From Paramacrobiotus richtersi (Eukaryota; Tardigrada; Eutardigrada; Parachela; Macrobiotidae), in NCBI GenBank assembly GCA_034698045.1, contig JAQGAU010000295.1, forward strand, positions 1 through 31,725: DNA of 31,725 nt, read 5' to 3'. The first letter of the stretch is position 1. The number at the start of each line of letters is the position of its first letter. Below the pieces are notes generated by a model. The model was not told the DNA's origin. It saw only the letters and a list, made by a program, of their open reading frames with translations, and did not search any database. Below, in pieces: positions 1 through 10,063 of this stretch. A program made the translations under genes and the position numbers.

Positions 1-231
1 TTTTGTTGTTAACGACAGCCTGCATTTCGGTTTAACCAAATTCTAGATCTATCGTGGATTTGAATATATTGATTTCGCTGAGTGTTATTCATTACTAAAA
101 GTGGATGTCTGATTACTTCTTGTATCGAAGACTAAAGTAAAACTGCATAAAAATTAAGCAAGTTTTTCCTGCTACTGCGTGCCACCTAACGGAACGCATT
201 CTAAGAAAAGGCGCCCCGAAGGGTTTTCATT

Positions 232-1668
232 TGGCTAAGGCTATTTTGCCGCAGTGTGTGTAATAGAGGCCACAATAGCTGGTTGGCTAATTTGCCGCAG
301 TCTGCGCCAAATTAGCTGGTTAGCTATTTTGACGCACTTCGGGCGTTGTACAGCTGGTTTGCTATTTTGCCACATACTGCGCTAAAGTAGCTGGTAAGCT
401 ATGGTGCCGCACTCCGCCCGCCAAACGCATTGTTTTGTATCCGTTCTTACCCTTTTCAGCCGTTCTAGGCAGGGTCTAACACATGGCAATGAGAATTACT
501 ACTGGCAATGCCAGTTGGCAATGGCAATAAGTTTCTGGCAATGCAGTTTTCATTGCGGTTGGGAATGTCCACAGCAAGGTAACTTGTTCTTACCAGTAAC
601 CAGAGCTGTACCACAGTGCTGGTATTTATGTATGCTAATTGCTCCTAATTAGTGTTAGTTAAGGCATCGTTTGTCGTTATCCTTACTCCAGTACCGTCTT
701 CGCGCAGTATTTCGCTAATTAACGTGCTGTTTTGTACCTTAATTAGTGCTAATTAGCTTTAACAAATTCTTAATTACAAAGAAATAAGCCAGAAACTGAA
801 AGTAAAGAACGACCATTGTCCGTGCAGGTTTTGATCAAGAAAAGCCTGGAACATTTTTCATTGCCAGCTTATCTGTTGCCAGCTGGCATTGCCCTTGCCA
901 TGTTTTGGACATTACCGCATTGGCAGCATTATGCACGATGTACAATCGGTTACCGCTGGTTTCTGCTATTGATGGTAATAACTCACCACCGCTCACCGAT
1001 GCTAATTTAGCACCATCGCGCCACTATTTTTTTGCGGCCGTTAGGGCATAGTACTCAGCACGAGAACGTTACCTTTTGTGATTGAAGTACTAAATAGAGG
1101 CACTCATAAGTAGTTTAAAACATACGATGCAGTTGTGGGAGCTGCAGTGTCTTACAGTGACGCACGCAACAACGAACACAAAAATTGTGATCGAAGGAAA
1201 ATGAAGCGCGCGTGTAGAAAGGCATGAAAGGAAGATCCAGTTCTGTGTGTTTAGTCCTAATCGCAATACGTACGTACTAAAAATAAAAAGTGTTATGCAA
1301 TCACAAAGAAGGAATAGCCTCGTAAAAATGTCTCACTCTGCTCTCCCCTACAAAGCAATGTTTACTGCAGAAAACCCGTATTGAAAAGCTCGAACTTTTA
1401 TATTGTTCTGTTCTATAGTCACTGGTATAGACGCGAACATGTTCCCGCAAGATACACCGATACAAAACAATGCGTTTGGCGGGCGAAGTGCGGCACAGTA
1501 GCCTACCAGCTACATTTAAGCTGTGTGTGACGAATTAGCCAACCAGCTATACAATGCCCTCAGTGCGGCAAAATAGCCGACTAGCTAATTCAGCACAGAC
1601 TGCGGCAAAGTAGTCAATTAGCTATTGTGACCCCTATAACACAGACTGCGGCAAAATAGCCTTAGCCA
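232..1668. mobile_element. Foldback-type non-autonomous element with ~210-bp inverted ends
   Basis: Positions 232-441 and 1459-1668 are imperfect inverted copies of each other. The outer tips read TGGCTAAGG and CCTTAGCCA, and the inner edges share GATACAAAACAATGCG and its complement. About 1 kb of AT-rich DNA lies between, in which I see no transposase or other convincing reading frame. Long, internally repetitive inverted ends around non-coding DNA are typical of foldback or long-TIR MITE elements moved by a transposase encoded elsewhere. I could not find an exact target-site duplication, so the outer limits are uncertain by 10-15 bases and the superfamily is unknown. Confidence 0.7.
277..425. 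repeat. 37-38 bp subrepeats inside the left inverted end
   Basis: Four units begin with AGCTGGT at 277, 314, 352 and 389, each followed by a variant of GCTATTTTGCCGCA. The right end (1459-1668) carries the same units in reverse orientation. Internal subrepeats within inverted ends are a hallmark of foldback elements. Confidence 0.75.
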
Positions 1669-1678
1669 CTTTCGTGAA

Positions 1679-2330
1679 AAGTGTTTTGTATACTTTTGCG
1701 GCTGTAATCGGGTGGGAACCCGGTGAAGCTCTGAGTATTTTTGTTGAAACGGGTGCGTCAAGGGTTTGAGTTACATTCTCCCAGCCGGAACTAGCATCGT
1801 GGCACGTGTAACTCAAGAAAAATGTTTTTTTGTATGAGGTGCGGTAAGTGTTTTGTATACTTTTTGGGCTGTATTCGGGTGGGAACCCGGTGAAGCTCTG
1901 GGTATTTTTGTTGAAACGGGTGCGTCAAGGGTTTGAGTTATATTCTCCCAGCCGGAATTAGCATCGTGGCGCGTGTAACTCGAGAAAAATGTTTTTTTGC
2001 ATGAGGTGCGGTAAGTGTTTTGTATACTTTCCGGGCTGTATTCGGGTGGGAACCCTGTTAAGCTCTGTGTATTTTTGTTGAAACGGGTGCGTCAAAGGCA
2101 GAATTATGTTCTCCCAGCCGGAATTGGCAGAGCGGTACGTGTAACTCGAGACAAATGTTTGTTGAAAGCATCGCGGTAAGTGTTTGTATACTTTTGCACC
2201 TGTAATCGGGTGGAAACCCGGTGAAGCTATGGGTATATTTGTTGCAACAGGTGCGTCAGGGCCTAAGTTATGTTCTCCCAGCTGGAATTGGTACCGTGAA
2301 ACGTGTAACTCGAGAAAAATATTCTGTTAC
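1679..2330. repeat. Tandem array of a ~167-bp unit, nearly four copies
   Basis: The phrase GTGTTTTGTATACTTT recurs at 1681, 1848 and 2015, and in a slightly shortened form at 2180, giving periods of 167, 167 and 165. Other phrases recur in the same order in every unit: CGGGTGG(G)AACCCGGTGAAGC, GTTGAAACGGGTGCGTCA, TTCTCCCAGC and GTGTAACTCGAGA. The last copy is the most diverged. The array begins about ten bases beyond the right tip of the foldback element, so it may belong to the element or be a separate satellite-like repeat. No coding function is apparent. Confidence 0.85.
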
Positions 2331-3767
2331 CTACCCTGCATGAATGATTCCAGCCATGCAGCCGAGATTTTCGTTTGAAAAAGAATATGGTGATTATTGC
2401 AGAATTAGTCTTAGGTTTGTGACAACTGTGGCTAATCAGTAGTTTATCAAACAGAGTTTGTTTAACATGTTTTCGCGTGAAGGAGCTGAGATGCGGATTA
2501 TATCCTGTTTGTTATGCACAGTATACATGTACGCATGAAACGTAGCTAGCTCGGAATACGTGACCTGAGCCACGCTTGCTGCTTGAACCTTTTCGCGTCT
2601 ACGATCTTTTACGTGTGCAGTTTTCAATACCTATGTGGCAATCTTGTCAATACGAGTACGTTATTCCCTGAAGCTACAACAAAATGTTTTGATCAAGCGT
2701 TGGCTGCACATGTGCCACCACAGTACCTGCTTGTTATCACGGTAGCGAAATGGAGCATTTATGCAGAATACTGCCTGCAGGAACCTTCAACTGCAAAAGT
2801 TTGTTCTTCCCCATAGCCTCAACCTCATACAAATGCCAAATTCCAATACAAGGGACGCATATCGAAGTGAACAGTTAGTAAACAACTGTGAACAGTAACA
2901 ACTGCTGGATATGCTGCGATCACAAGATGATCGAAAAAGATTAACGCGAAGAAGCTACGGTCGCAGATGGTCTGACTAAAAAAATTCCACAGACCACAAA
3001 AATTGATTTAAGTTTTTATTAGCAATACACAGATATTCCGAAAGAATTGCTTCACCTTATCTTAACCTGCGAACGGGTGGGATACGCATGGTCCAGTCAG
3101 GGCAGCGTTACTTCCGGTAAATTTTCCCACGCCCGTAAAAACCCTTTGATGTGTGTTGTTATGTGCGGTTTTTGTGTAAAAACATAGGTATTAACAACTC
3201 TCACACTTTGTCATCAGCACTTTTTCGAATTACAATGTTTTTGTTGTTTAAAATTTTAAAACGATATAACTTTTCATGCAGAGGTGATACCGAGGATCTG
3301 AAGGTTGCAAATTTACCACGCGTTTCTGCCATAAATTATCCAGGCCAATCAAAACGGCTACGGGCTGAAAAAGAGGTTTTCATTGGCCAATTTCTCTAGA
3401 ACTTGGTTTGTTATTGGTTAGATATTAAGGAAGCACAAAATCGAAAGTGGCGCCACCTAGACTTGTTGAACACACCGACGTAACTGCAAGCCGTATAACA
3501 TGTGTAATGCGGAAAATGGTTTTTGCATGTTATCTTAATTGCAGTTCATAAATAATCATCATAATAACTTTGCGAACATTTTCGGAAAATCCGAAAGAGC
3601 AAAACAGAATTCAACTACGAACCATGTACTAATTTACAAAACCCTCGCACATATAAATTTTAGGTAGGATCTGATCCTGCTCCAGCTTGATAATCGGATT
3701 TTCGTTTCTGACATCGTGCTGAAAATCGTGGTGGGGCATTATCTGTTTTTTCCGTCAACGAGGCTTT
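2331..3767. other. AT-rich stretch with no recognised gene
   Basis: Only short open frames without start context, splice-site support or recognisable motifs are present on either strand. I see no repeat longer than a few bases and no RNA gene. Confidence 0.5.
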
Positions 3768-5173
3768 TCATGGTCTTCCTCCCTTATTTTTTGCTGGTGC
3801 AACGGTAAGTGATTTGGCTGCAACATCTCTTTCCTGTCTCGCACGTTCTGTTCTTGCTGCCGACTCTGCCTCGGCCGTCCTACGACGCTCTTCGCGCTGC
3901 GCACGACTTTTTTCATCGTATTCGCTCGCATATTCGATTACGCTGCCAGTTATTTCAAGGGATAATTCTGTTAGCAGTGTTTTAAGAGTATCTCAGTATC
4001 CAGAAGACCATCGTTCCAGACACATGTAGCCAAATCGACTGCCATTTCTACCGATTCCAAGCACGCCATGCGGACTTTAACACAAAATCCCCAAATTAAT
4101 GAATGGAAGGATTCGTTATAATTCGTGTTGAAATTATGCTTTAATGCTTGTAGATAATTTTTGCTAGTTAGCTCGACGAAAATTGGCGATACTATTTCCA
4201 CAATCTCGCTAGGGATCGGATTTTTCACTACATAAGAATTCGGGAGGTTTTTGGCTTCTTCCACCCTCCAGGGGCACAAACTATCATTTCCTTGGGGACA
4301 ACAGGAATGATTGTTACAGCGATGCAAAAGAGGACTCCAAATTGCGTCATATATGTCTTGTTCAGTGGCTTTTTCATCTAAACTATTAAAATTGTGCGTA
4401 ATGTAAAACCCTTTTCATTTTTTCCTTCGTTAATCGACCCATTACAACCAAACTTTCTTTACTGGCAGGCCTCTGCAACCTTGAGACGAATCTCTTCGCG
4501 ATGTGATTTTTGTCTTCCAGTTTCTGTATTGTGTATTCCGGATCAAGATCTGCGGCAGTATCACATGCGGCTTTATAAGCCTTCAAATCTCCATCGCCCA
4601 CAAATCTGGTAATAAGGGGACCATATTCCTAGTACAGGGAAGTAATTAACGCCACCACGCCAAATGTTTCCATCGATCCAGCAGTGCCGTCATAGTTCTG
4701 CTTGCATTCGTGTTTCGGCGCATCTATTCCATTTATCTGTTTCTCGTCGCTATCGTGCCTAACTTCGTCGAACATGGAATCATCCGAGTCGAACGCCGAA
4801 CTTTTTGTGGATTTTTGAATGTCGACTTTCTTCTTTCAAAAATCTTGCACGCTTGGCAAAATCCCGAGAGCACTGCAGTTCCAAAAATCCTTTTCGTAAT
4901 TGGGCATACAAGTGTTACAGCGCGAAACAAGGATGAAAAGCCCCTCGTGAGCCATGTACCATCAAATGATCCAACACAGTCAGTCCCGTTTTTCAACATA
5001 CCCACAATCACTTTTTCATTGCTTTTGATTGCCATTTTTTTCAGCACACTTGCAATTTTACTCCGCGCGTTGTAGAAGGAACTCGAAAATGTACAACCCA
5101 CGCCAGCAACAGCGGACAGCAAATTCAGTCCTTTAAATTTCAGGCCTGCTAATAGTGTCCAGATCACTAGCAA
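3768..5173 (-). pseudogene. Mutator-like transposase pseudogene
   Basis: Several minus-strand fragments in sequence match the 'Mutator-like transposase domain' family common in invertebrate genomes. Read from 5173 downward they contain SFDGTWLTRGFSSL (first catalytic Asp region), C/H residues near 4700, GDGDLKAYKA (second acidic motif), KLEDKNHIAKR, HRCNNHSCCPQG with C/H spacing, NTNYNESFHSLIW (the family's NESFNSVIW-type motif), and a highly charged tail ending at 3768. The copy is broken. There is a TAG in frame at 4629-4631, a frame jump at about 4718-4737, another at the A-run 4388-4391 (one extra base), and a stop at 3971 before the charged tail. The amino terminus above 5173 is not recognisable. 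No terminal inverted repeats were found. The family assignment rests on remembered motifs and is fairly secure. Confidence 0.78.
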
Positions 5174-5399
5174 AAAATGAATTTTCCACGTTCCATGCTG
5201 GCGTTAACCGTCCACGCGTTCAGAAGAAAAAACTGGGTCGCTGTAGCCGTGACCCGGGTGGTTGCAGTAATGCACGTAGCATTTTACGCTCCCTTCGGAG
5301 CCATCAGGTCCTATTTTCTCGAAAACTTTTACTGCTCGCCCACATTCATCCCCATTTGCCAGCGGTTTGGTGCAGCGGATATGCCTGAAAATTTCTTTT

Positions 5400-6175
5400 A
5401 GAGATTCTCCTCTCCATAGCTGGTATTATGCTCGTGCAAAAAAAACCGGTCTTGCTCATATTCAAAAAATAAAAACTTACAACAAAAAGAACGTGTAAAG
5501 AAGGCTCTAAGCTGGCATTTTGATCAATAATAAAACAGAAATGAAATAAAAAAATTAAAACAAACTCAGCAGAAAAATCAGAACAAAATTAAAAAAATTA
5601 GAGAAAATTAGAAAAACTCAGAAAAAATAAATTTGTAGCTTCAAGATATGTATCACACCAAGAACAAACTGAAGAAAATCGCAAAAAGCGAATGAACCAA
5701 TAAGAAAAATAAACATAATTTATAATAAAATATTTGGATAAAATGTTATTATATACAAGTTCATGATGCATTTAGTAACAATTATGAAAAACGACGTTAT
5801 TTTATAGCGTTAGCTGCGCAAGTGTTACCTGCACCCCCCGTAAATGGAATTAACTGCTGCTCCATTTATATCGATTTGTGGTAGAGCGATCAAAAAATTA
5901 GAGCAGATTATTGCGTATGACAGCACACAATACCATAAAACACTCGAATTCATAAAACTGTTGAATCATTTACGGAAATTAATAAAACACCGATATCTGC
6001 GTAATATGATATAATTGAGGTGGTTTGTTCCAGTCTGAACCAGCTTCTTATTTTAGCACAATATATGACAGGAACAGCAATCATGAATTTGCTATTTCAT
6101 TGTGACCTTGTTTCTTTTTGTTTCTTTTGAATATTAATTGTTATCATTTTTCAAAGGGTTACACTGATTGCAGGA
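5400..6175. other. Gene-free AT-rich stretch with an A-rich low-complexity tract
   Basis: From about 5440 to 5725 the plus strand is A-rich, with repeated words such as AAAATTAGA, AAACTCAG and AAAATCAGAA. The rest is ordinary AT-rich DNA with no convincing reading frame. Confidence 0.6.
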
Positions 6176-6523
6176 CTAATGCAGGCAGGGTTGGGTATGT
6201 GGTGTGATACTGAGATGCGTAAATTGGCGGACACTGGACAGCACGTACTGCCGTTGACCAGACGGCGCCACAATCGTCTCAGGCTTGCCATAGTTTTTCT
6301 TTTCTGTTTTTTCAGCTAACAGTCGTTGTATAGTATGTTTCGGACCTGGATACTTGTGGGCTACGTAGTAATGATGAGTTTGGGGCACGCAATGGCAAGC
6401 CGATGTTTCCCACAGGCAATCGTAGTTTCCTCGCGTTAAAATCAAAAATACAATGGACACTCGCACGTTGACGGAACTAATATAAAAAAGATTACCGATC
6501 CGACAAGAACGTTCAAAGTTCAA
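6176..6523 (-). CDS. Possible exon, unknown product
   Basis: An open frame on the minus strand has no ATG near its upstream end. Its second half (roughly 6440 down to 6180) has balanced composition, including HYYVAHKYPGPKHTIQRL and KPETIVAPSGQRQYVLSSVR, and would suit an internal exon. I recognise no domain. The flanking splice sites are weak and no partner exons are evident, so this may be a chance frame. Confidence 0.2.
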   Translation of the reverse strand: MNFERSCRIGNLFYISSVNVRVSIVFLILTRGNYDCLWETSACHCVPQTHHYYVAHKYPGPKHTIQRLLAEKTEKKNYGKPETIVAPSGQRQYVLSSVRQFTHLSITPHTQPCLH

Positions 6524-6856
6524 GCACGAAAAACTAGCAGATTTCTTCTCATCTTATGAAAAATGGGATCGACAGGAACATAGCGGGAATAACAAGCCAG
6601 TTGCAAAAAACATGAATGAAAACGATGCTGCCAGGTGACTCAGGCACAGTGAAAACTATCTCAGTTGCGGCCGTTGGACCTAATCTTACGATCGGCGGGC
6701 AGCTGTATCGCGCGGTGCCTTCACCGCGGTGGCAGCGTGACGCTGAACTTTAGGTTCAGCAGGCGCAGTTTCCTCGACTCTTCATCTGCAAATAAATCAG
6801 TTATTTACAAATGAACGAGTTATACCGCTACCACATGTAATCTGCCGCAACGCTTC

Positions 6857-8004
6857 CTAGAACCCGCCGTCAAATTCACTGCTCGTTGTGGCCATGCGAG
6901 CCAGGTCTAAACCGCTGAGAGGATCTTCAATTCTAAATCTGATCCCCGCCGCGCGAATTTCATCACACAACATAGTCATTAAACTGTTCCACGCATGTTG
7001 CTTGGTGACTGCGTCGCTGAGACCTTCCTGGTCTTCTCCGAACACTTCCTCTTTGTTCGTGTCGGTGTCCGTATCGAAAGCTTGAGAACTTCGGCACTCC
7101 ATCATCTGTTTCTGCAAATAAAAAGGTTGGATAGCCCGCTTTTCGCCGCTGTGTAGGATTTTCCAATTTTTTTTAAGAGTTTAACTACTGTAAAGTTCGC
7201 AGTTGTCGGCACCGTACACTCAAGCATTGCAACTGTTGGAACACATCGAAGTAATCATCTACGAATAAGTCCCGGCGCAAATGGTGCGTGCATTCAAGCT
7301 ATAATTTAACATGTACCATTGTACAAATTCTAAATGTAAGACTATTACTCTACTCTAATGCAGTCGGGTTTCCCTTTCGTTGAACCCGCCAACGGTGCAA
7401 TGTATCACGTACTCTATACGTATAGGCATTTCATGATGGCGACATTGAAAAATGGTTGGGGGGAATAGTGGTTAACCGTTGTGTCACTGTTGTAAAAGTC
7501 GGTGAATTTCGTATGGGAACCGTCACGAATGTTACGCATGTAGGAAGCAGTAGTCGTAGCTTCGGGGTGTCTCTTCTGTCCAGGTCCGACGTAACTATAT
7601 TCTTGAACGGAGTCCATCATACCCGGTTTATTCAGTAACGACAGAGGTAATCTACCAACATATGTTGGCTGGAGATCTGTCTGAAGTGCTGACACCTGGA
7701 CCGCTAACATTCTTCGTCCGTTTCTGGATTGCGCGGGGTGCACTTTTCTGCAAATCAGCGACAGTACTCCGATGAGGTGTCTTTGGTAAAGAGCCGGGGT
7801 TCTCTGGAAGTTTCTGTGTCGAAGTCGATCCGGTTTTTGACGCAGTCTGGTTCTTTGGTGAGGATCTGCCTGAAAATCAATGGTATGCTATATGTTTTAA
7901 GCAACGTTAACACTCCAGATAATGGTACGTTCGCGGGAAGATGCGAGGTGCTCCCGAGATGGCTGACTTACTTCCGGTTTCTGTTTTCGTGCCGATTTCT
8001 GCAT
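6857..8004 (-). CDS. Four-exon gene, Ser/Thr/Pro-rich hypothetical protein
   Basis: A by-eye model that keeps phase throughout is exons 8004-7929, 7869-7656, 7594-7420 and 7111-6857, with introns of 59, 61 and 308 nt, giving about 239 residues. It starts at ATG 8004 (MQKSARKQKPEVSQP). The first third is basic and Ser/Thr/Pro-rich (RSSPKNQTASKTGSTSTQK), the middle contains YVGPGQKRHPEATTTASYMR, and the last exon is acidic (DTDTDTNKEEVFGEDQEG) and ends in EFDGGF. The acceptor of the last exon (TTTTTATTTGCAG) is strong; the donor at 7419 and both sites of the 61-nt intron are weaker. A strong GTAAGTCAG donor inside exon 1 (about 7974) would allow a different frame through exon 2. A second strong acceptor at about 6790 could give an alternative final exon. 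No known domain is seen. The start codon lies 15 nt from the direct repeat at 8019-8220. Confidence 0.42.
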
Positions 8005-8018
8005 AATTCCCGCAATGG

Positions 8019-8220
8019 TGTCACGGGCATGAAGCCCGTGACGCTCGGGCGCCAATTAGAACAACAAGCAACAAAGATGTTTATCCGCCGCCGTATCGTA
8101 ATTCACAGCTCACCGGCTTATGTAGCCGGTGAGAACGCACAAGAGAACCGAACAACAGCCAGAAGCCTGGAGCATAATCAACGATATGGCCGTATAAGGC
8201 CATATCGGAAGAGGAGAACA
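8019..8220. repeat. Left copy of ~200-bp direct repeat with three perfect stem-loops
   Basis: This copy contains three perfect inverted repeats in a row: TCACGGGC/GCCCGTGA (8021-8041, 5-nt loop), CTCACCGGC/GCCGGTGAG (8109-8133, 7-nt loop) and CGATATGGCC/GGCCATATCG (8182-8207, 6-nt loop). The partner is at 10064-10265, matching along the whole length with scattered substitutions. Confidence 0.85.
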
Positions 8221-8298
8221 ACCACAGAACAGCAACGAACATAACAATATACGGAATATCTTCCGTGACAATATCCCATCCCTGGGGAAAAAATCGTA

Positions 8299-8586
8299 CT
8301 ACAATTTTTTAAGAAAAATGCAACTAAAAACACCAGAAAAATTTTGACGTTTAAAAACAACACTAGCAAACGCGTGACGAGGGATACGAATGGCAGTGTA
8401 GCAGATGTCGGCGCGGCGATAGGGGCAGCGTGGGCAGTTGGCATGACAGCGGCGTTGGTCTGCAGCGTTAGCCATGAAGACAGTGTGCAGGCAAGAAGCA
8501 CAAACGGTGTGTCCACATTGCAGGAGTAGCAAAGGGGTACGGGTTAGGAGGTCGTTCAGGGGATCCTGGCAGGCAGGACAGTTTTG
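8299..8586 (-). CDS. RING-finger (C3HC4) exon, probable E3 ubiquitin ligase
   Basis: Reading from 8586, an exon preceded by an acceptor-like TTGCGCAG encodes 95 residues ending at the stop at 8299. The zinc ligands fit a C3HC4 RING: Cys3 and Cys6 (NCPAC), Cys23-Gly-His25, Cys28 and Cys31 (QCGHTVCASC), then Cys50 and Cys53 (NCPRC). RING domains recruit E2 enzymes and usually act in ubiquitin transfer. The last 20 residues (KRQNFSGVF and onward) look less conserved and could be read-through of an intron. It is probably the carboxy end of the gene whose upstream part is at 8756-9613, but the connecting exon is unresolved. One candidate link is the frame VEYLRTLRVQTPDVPALVYP just upstream, ending at a stop about 20 nt before the acceptor. 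Confidence 0.6.
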   Translation of the reverse strand, partial: QNCPACQDPLNDLLTRTPLLLLQCGHTVCASCLHTVFMANAADQRRCHANCPRCPYRRADICYTAIRIPRHAFASVVFKRQNFSGVFSCIFLKKL

Positions 8587-8744
8587 CTGCGCAATTTGGT
8601 GTCAAAGGATGGCAGGCGCAACGGGGTAAACGAGGGCAGGAACGTCGGGGGTCTGCACCCTGAGAGTACGCAGATACTCGACTGAAGGAGTTGGGGAAGG
8701 CAACCGAACCGGTTGACGTGGGGCAATACGCCGGGTCTGACGAG

Positions 8745-8910
8745 GGGTAACGCGCCTAGGTTAACGAGAGGCAGAGCGACGAGGTTGACGGGGGCAGCGC
8801 GACGAGGTTGACAAGGGCAATACGCCGGCGCTGACGGGGGGTAGCGCGTCGAGGTTTACGGGGGCAGCGCGACGACGTTGACGGGGGGCAGCGCGCCGAG
8901 GGGTGGTAAC
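8745..8910. repeat. Degenerate ~27-33 bp tandem repeat, G-rich on plus strand
   Basis: Variants of TTGACGGGGGCAGCGCGACGAGG recur about six times. On the minus strand these encode Arg/Pro/Ser-rich sequence in more than one frame. The expansion probably explains the frame ambiguity and the in-frame TAA of the second frame at about 8758. Confidence 0.65.
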
Positions 8911-9613
8911 ACGGCGAGGTTGGATTCGGCGGCGTAGGTGAGGTGGCGTTTGAACCCGTTCGACGGGGGCGACCTGCTGGGCGTCGCCGGCGGGAGGTAG
9001 TAACCGCAGCGAGAACTGGTGTAATGACTGCCGGCCCGATGGGTTGGGCACTTGTGGATGCGACAGCCGTACTGGGCGGTGGAGCATGGGCAATCACAAT
9101 CTTGGGAGGCGGTTGCACGGAAGTGGGCAATGATTGCAATTGATCACTCGGTGGTGAAGGCACAAGCGACACAACGTCTGATCGGAAAATTAGGAATTTG
9201 ATCTCACGAATGTTGGAGCGAGGATCAAACGCGACAACGTTCACAATAGGTCCGTAAACAACGGGAAAAGCGTATCGTAAGGCCTGAATGAACTTGTGCC
9301 GACTAAAGGATGGAAACTGGGCATCATGTTTTAACATATACGTCCAGAGTGCGTTTTCCGGGGGAAGGTCCGACGCCCCACCCTTCCAAAGTAGAACGGT
9401 ACGTGAAGCGAGGTTAAAATACCAATGACCCGGCACACGGGGGGTCCAACCGCGGCCATGAAACGACGTAATTTCGAACGGAATAAATCGACAATCGATT
9501 GATAACAGAAACGAAAACAGTATAACCCAGAAAGACTTAAATCGGAGCGTTGGTAAAACACGACCGGTGACGGGCGGTGGGCGCGAAGCAATGGCGGGCG
9601 CTAGTGACTGCAT
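8756..9613 (-). CDS. ORF with unknown N-terminal domain and Pro/Arg-rich tail, probably upstream part of the RING gene
   Basis: This 285-codon frame starts at ATG 9613 (MQSLAPAIASRPPPVTG). Residues about 25-155 look like a folded domain: SFWVILFSFLLSIDCRF is hydrophobic, then RGWTPRVPGHWYFNLASRT, ENALWTYMLKHDAQFPSFS and RSNIREIKFLIFRSDVV. I do not recognise it. From residue about 160 the sequence is Pro/Ala/Ser-rich, then Arg/Pro-rich where the DNA is a degenerate tandem repeat. The same stretch is open in a second frame down to 8761, so the true reading through the low-complexity part is uncertain and a splice probably joins it to the RING exon downstream. No retroviral-type Gag or Pol motif was seen. 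Confidence 0.42.
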   Translation of the reverse strand: MQSLAPAIASRPPPVTGRVLPTLRFKSFWVILFSFLLSIDCRFIPFEITSFHGRGWTPRVPGHWYFNLASRTVLLWKGGASDLPPENALWTYMLKHDAQFPSFSRHKFIQALRYAFPVVYGPIVNVVAFDPRSNIREIKFLIFRSDVVSLVPSPPSDQLQSLPTSVQPPPKIVIAHAPPPSTAVASTSAQPIGPAVITPVLAAVTTSRRRRPAGRPRRTGSNATSPTPPNPTSPCYHPSARCPPSTSSRCPRKPRRATPRQRRRIALVNLVALPPSTSSLCLSLT

Positions 9614-9645
9614 TCGTCCGTGACGGGCGCAAAACGGGAAATGGG

Positions 9646-9885
9646 CTAGTGACTGGTGCGCTGATGTAGTAAGCGCGGGCTGTTAGAGCGGTGGTCGAGA
9701 AATTGCGGCACAGATTTATTTTTCCACACAAACGGTGGGCACGTGGGTACAGGCACGTTGGGCGTTGGAGAAGGCGGGTGTGTTGAACGGTAGATGTTAG
9801 GCGTGCGGTTGCGCGGGTGTTCGATGTTGGGCTTGTCGGCGGCAGCATTGATGGACGCCGATGACCGTGACACGGGCAACATTGA
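9646..9885 (-). CDS. Small Pro/Arg-rich ORF upstream of the RING-associated gene
   Basis: From ATG 9885 the frame encodes 79 residues (MLPVSRSSASINAAADKPN, then THPPSPTPNVPVPTCPP, then FVWKNKSVPQFLDHRS). Its codon and amino-acid character resemble the Pro-rich ORF downstream, so it may be the first exon of the same transcript or a separate small frame of the flanked element. No domain was recognised, and no clear splice donor near its end was confirmed. Confidence 0.3.
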   Translation of the reverse strand, partial: SMLPVSRSSASINAAADKPNIEHPRNRTPNIYRSTHPPSPTPNVPVPTCPPFVWKNKSVPQFLDHRSNSPRLLHQRTSH

Positions 9886-10063
9886 TGGAACAACAAGGTG
9901 CAGTAACGGGGACGGTGGTAAAAAGTGATGGTGGTAAGGTAAAAGGTTACCAAAGAAAAAATTAAAGTAGCTGTATATGGACTGGGGCAAAATCAGCACT
10001 TTGAAAGGTCAACCCGTTTTTTAATAAAACAAAATAAAGTCGCTCTCGGTACGGTGCTCCAAA

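Noticed and set aside
401..652. Plus-strand ORF starting in the left inverted end
   Set aside because: It lies in repeat and AT-rich element sequence, with no motif or splice support.
7656..7771. 20- to 28-nt mini-introns in the 6857-8004 gene
   Set aside because: An ordinary 59-nt and a 61-nt intron restore one consistent frame, so very short introns are not needed.
8019..8060. tRNA-derived SINE head or tRNA gene, suggested by the CTCGGGCGCCA sequence
   Set aside because: No A box or B box promoter and no cloverleaf can be formed around it.
8019..8220. Hammerhead ribozyme in the direct repeats (as in retrozymes or Penelope-like elements)
   Set aside because: The conserved CUGAUGA and GAAA core is absent on both strands; the stem-loops are simple hairpins.
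7729..8244. 171-codon plus-strand ORF
   Set aside because: It has no ATG at its start, runs antisense to a better-supported spliced gene and continues into the direct repeat.
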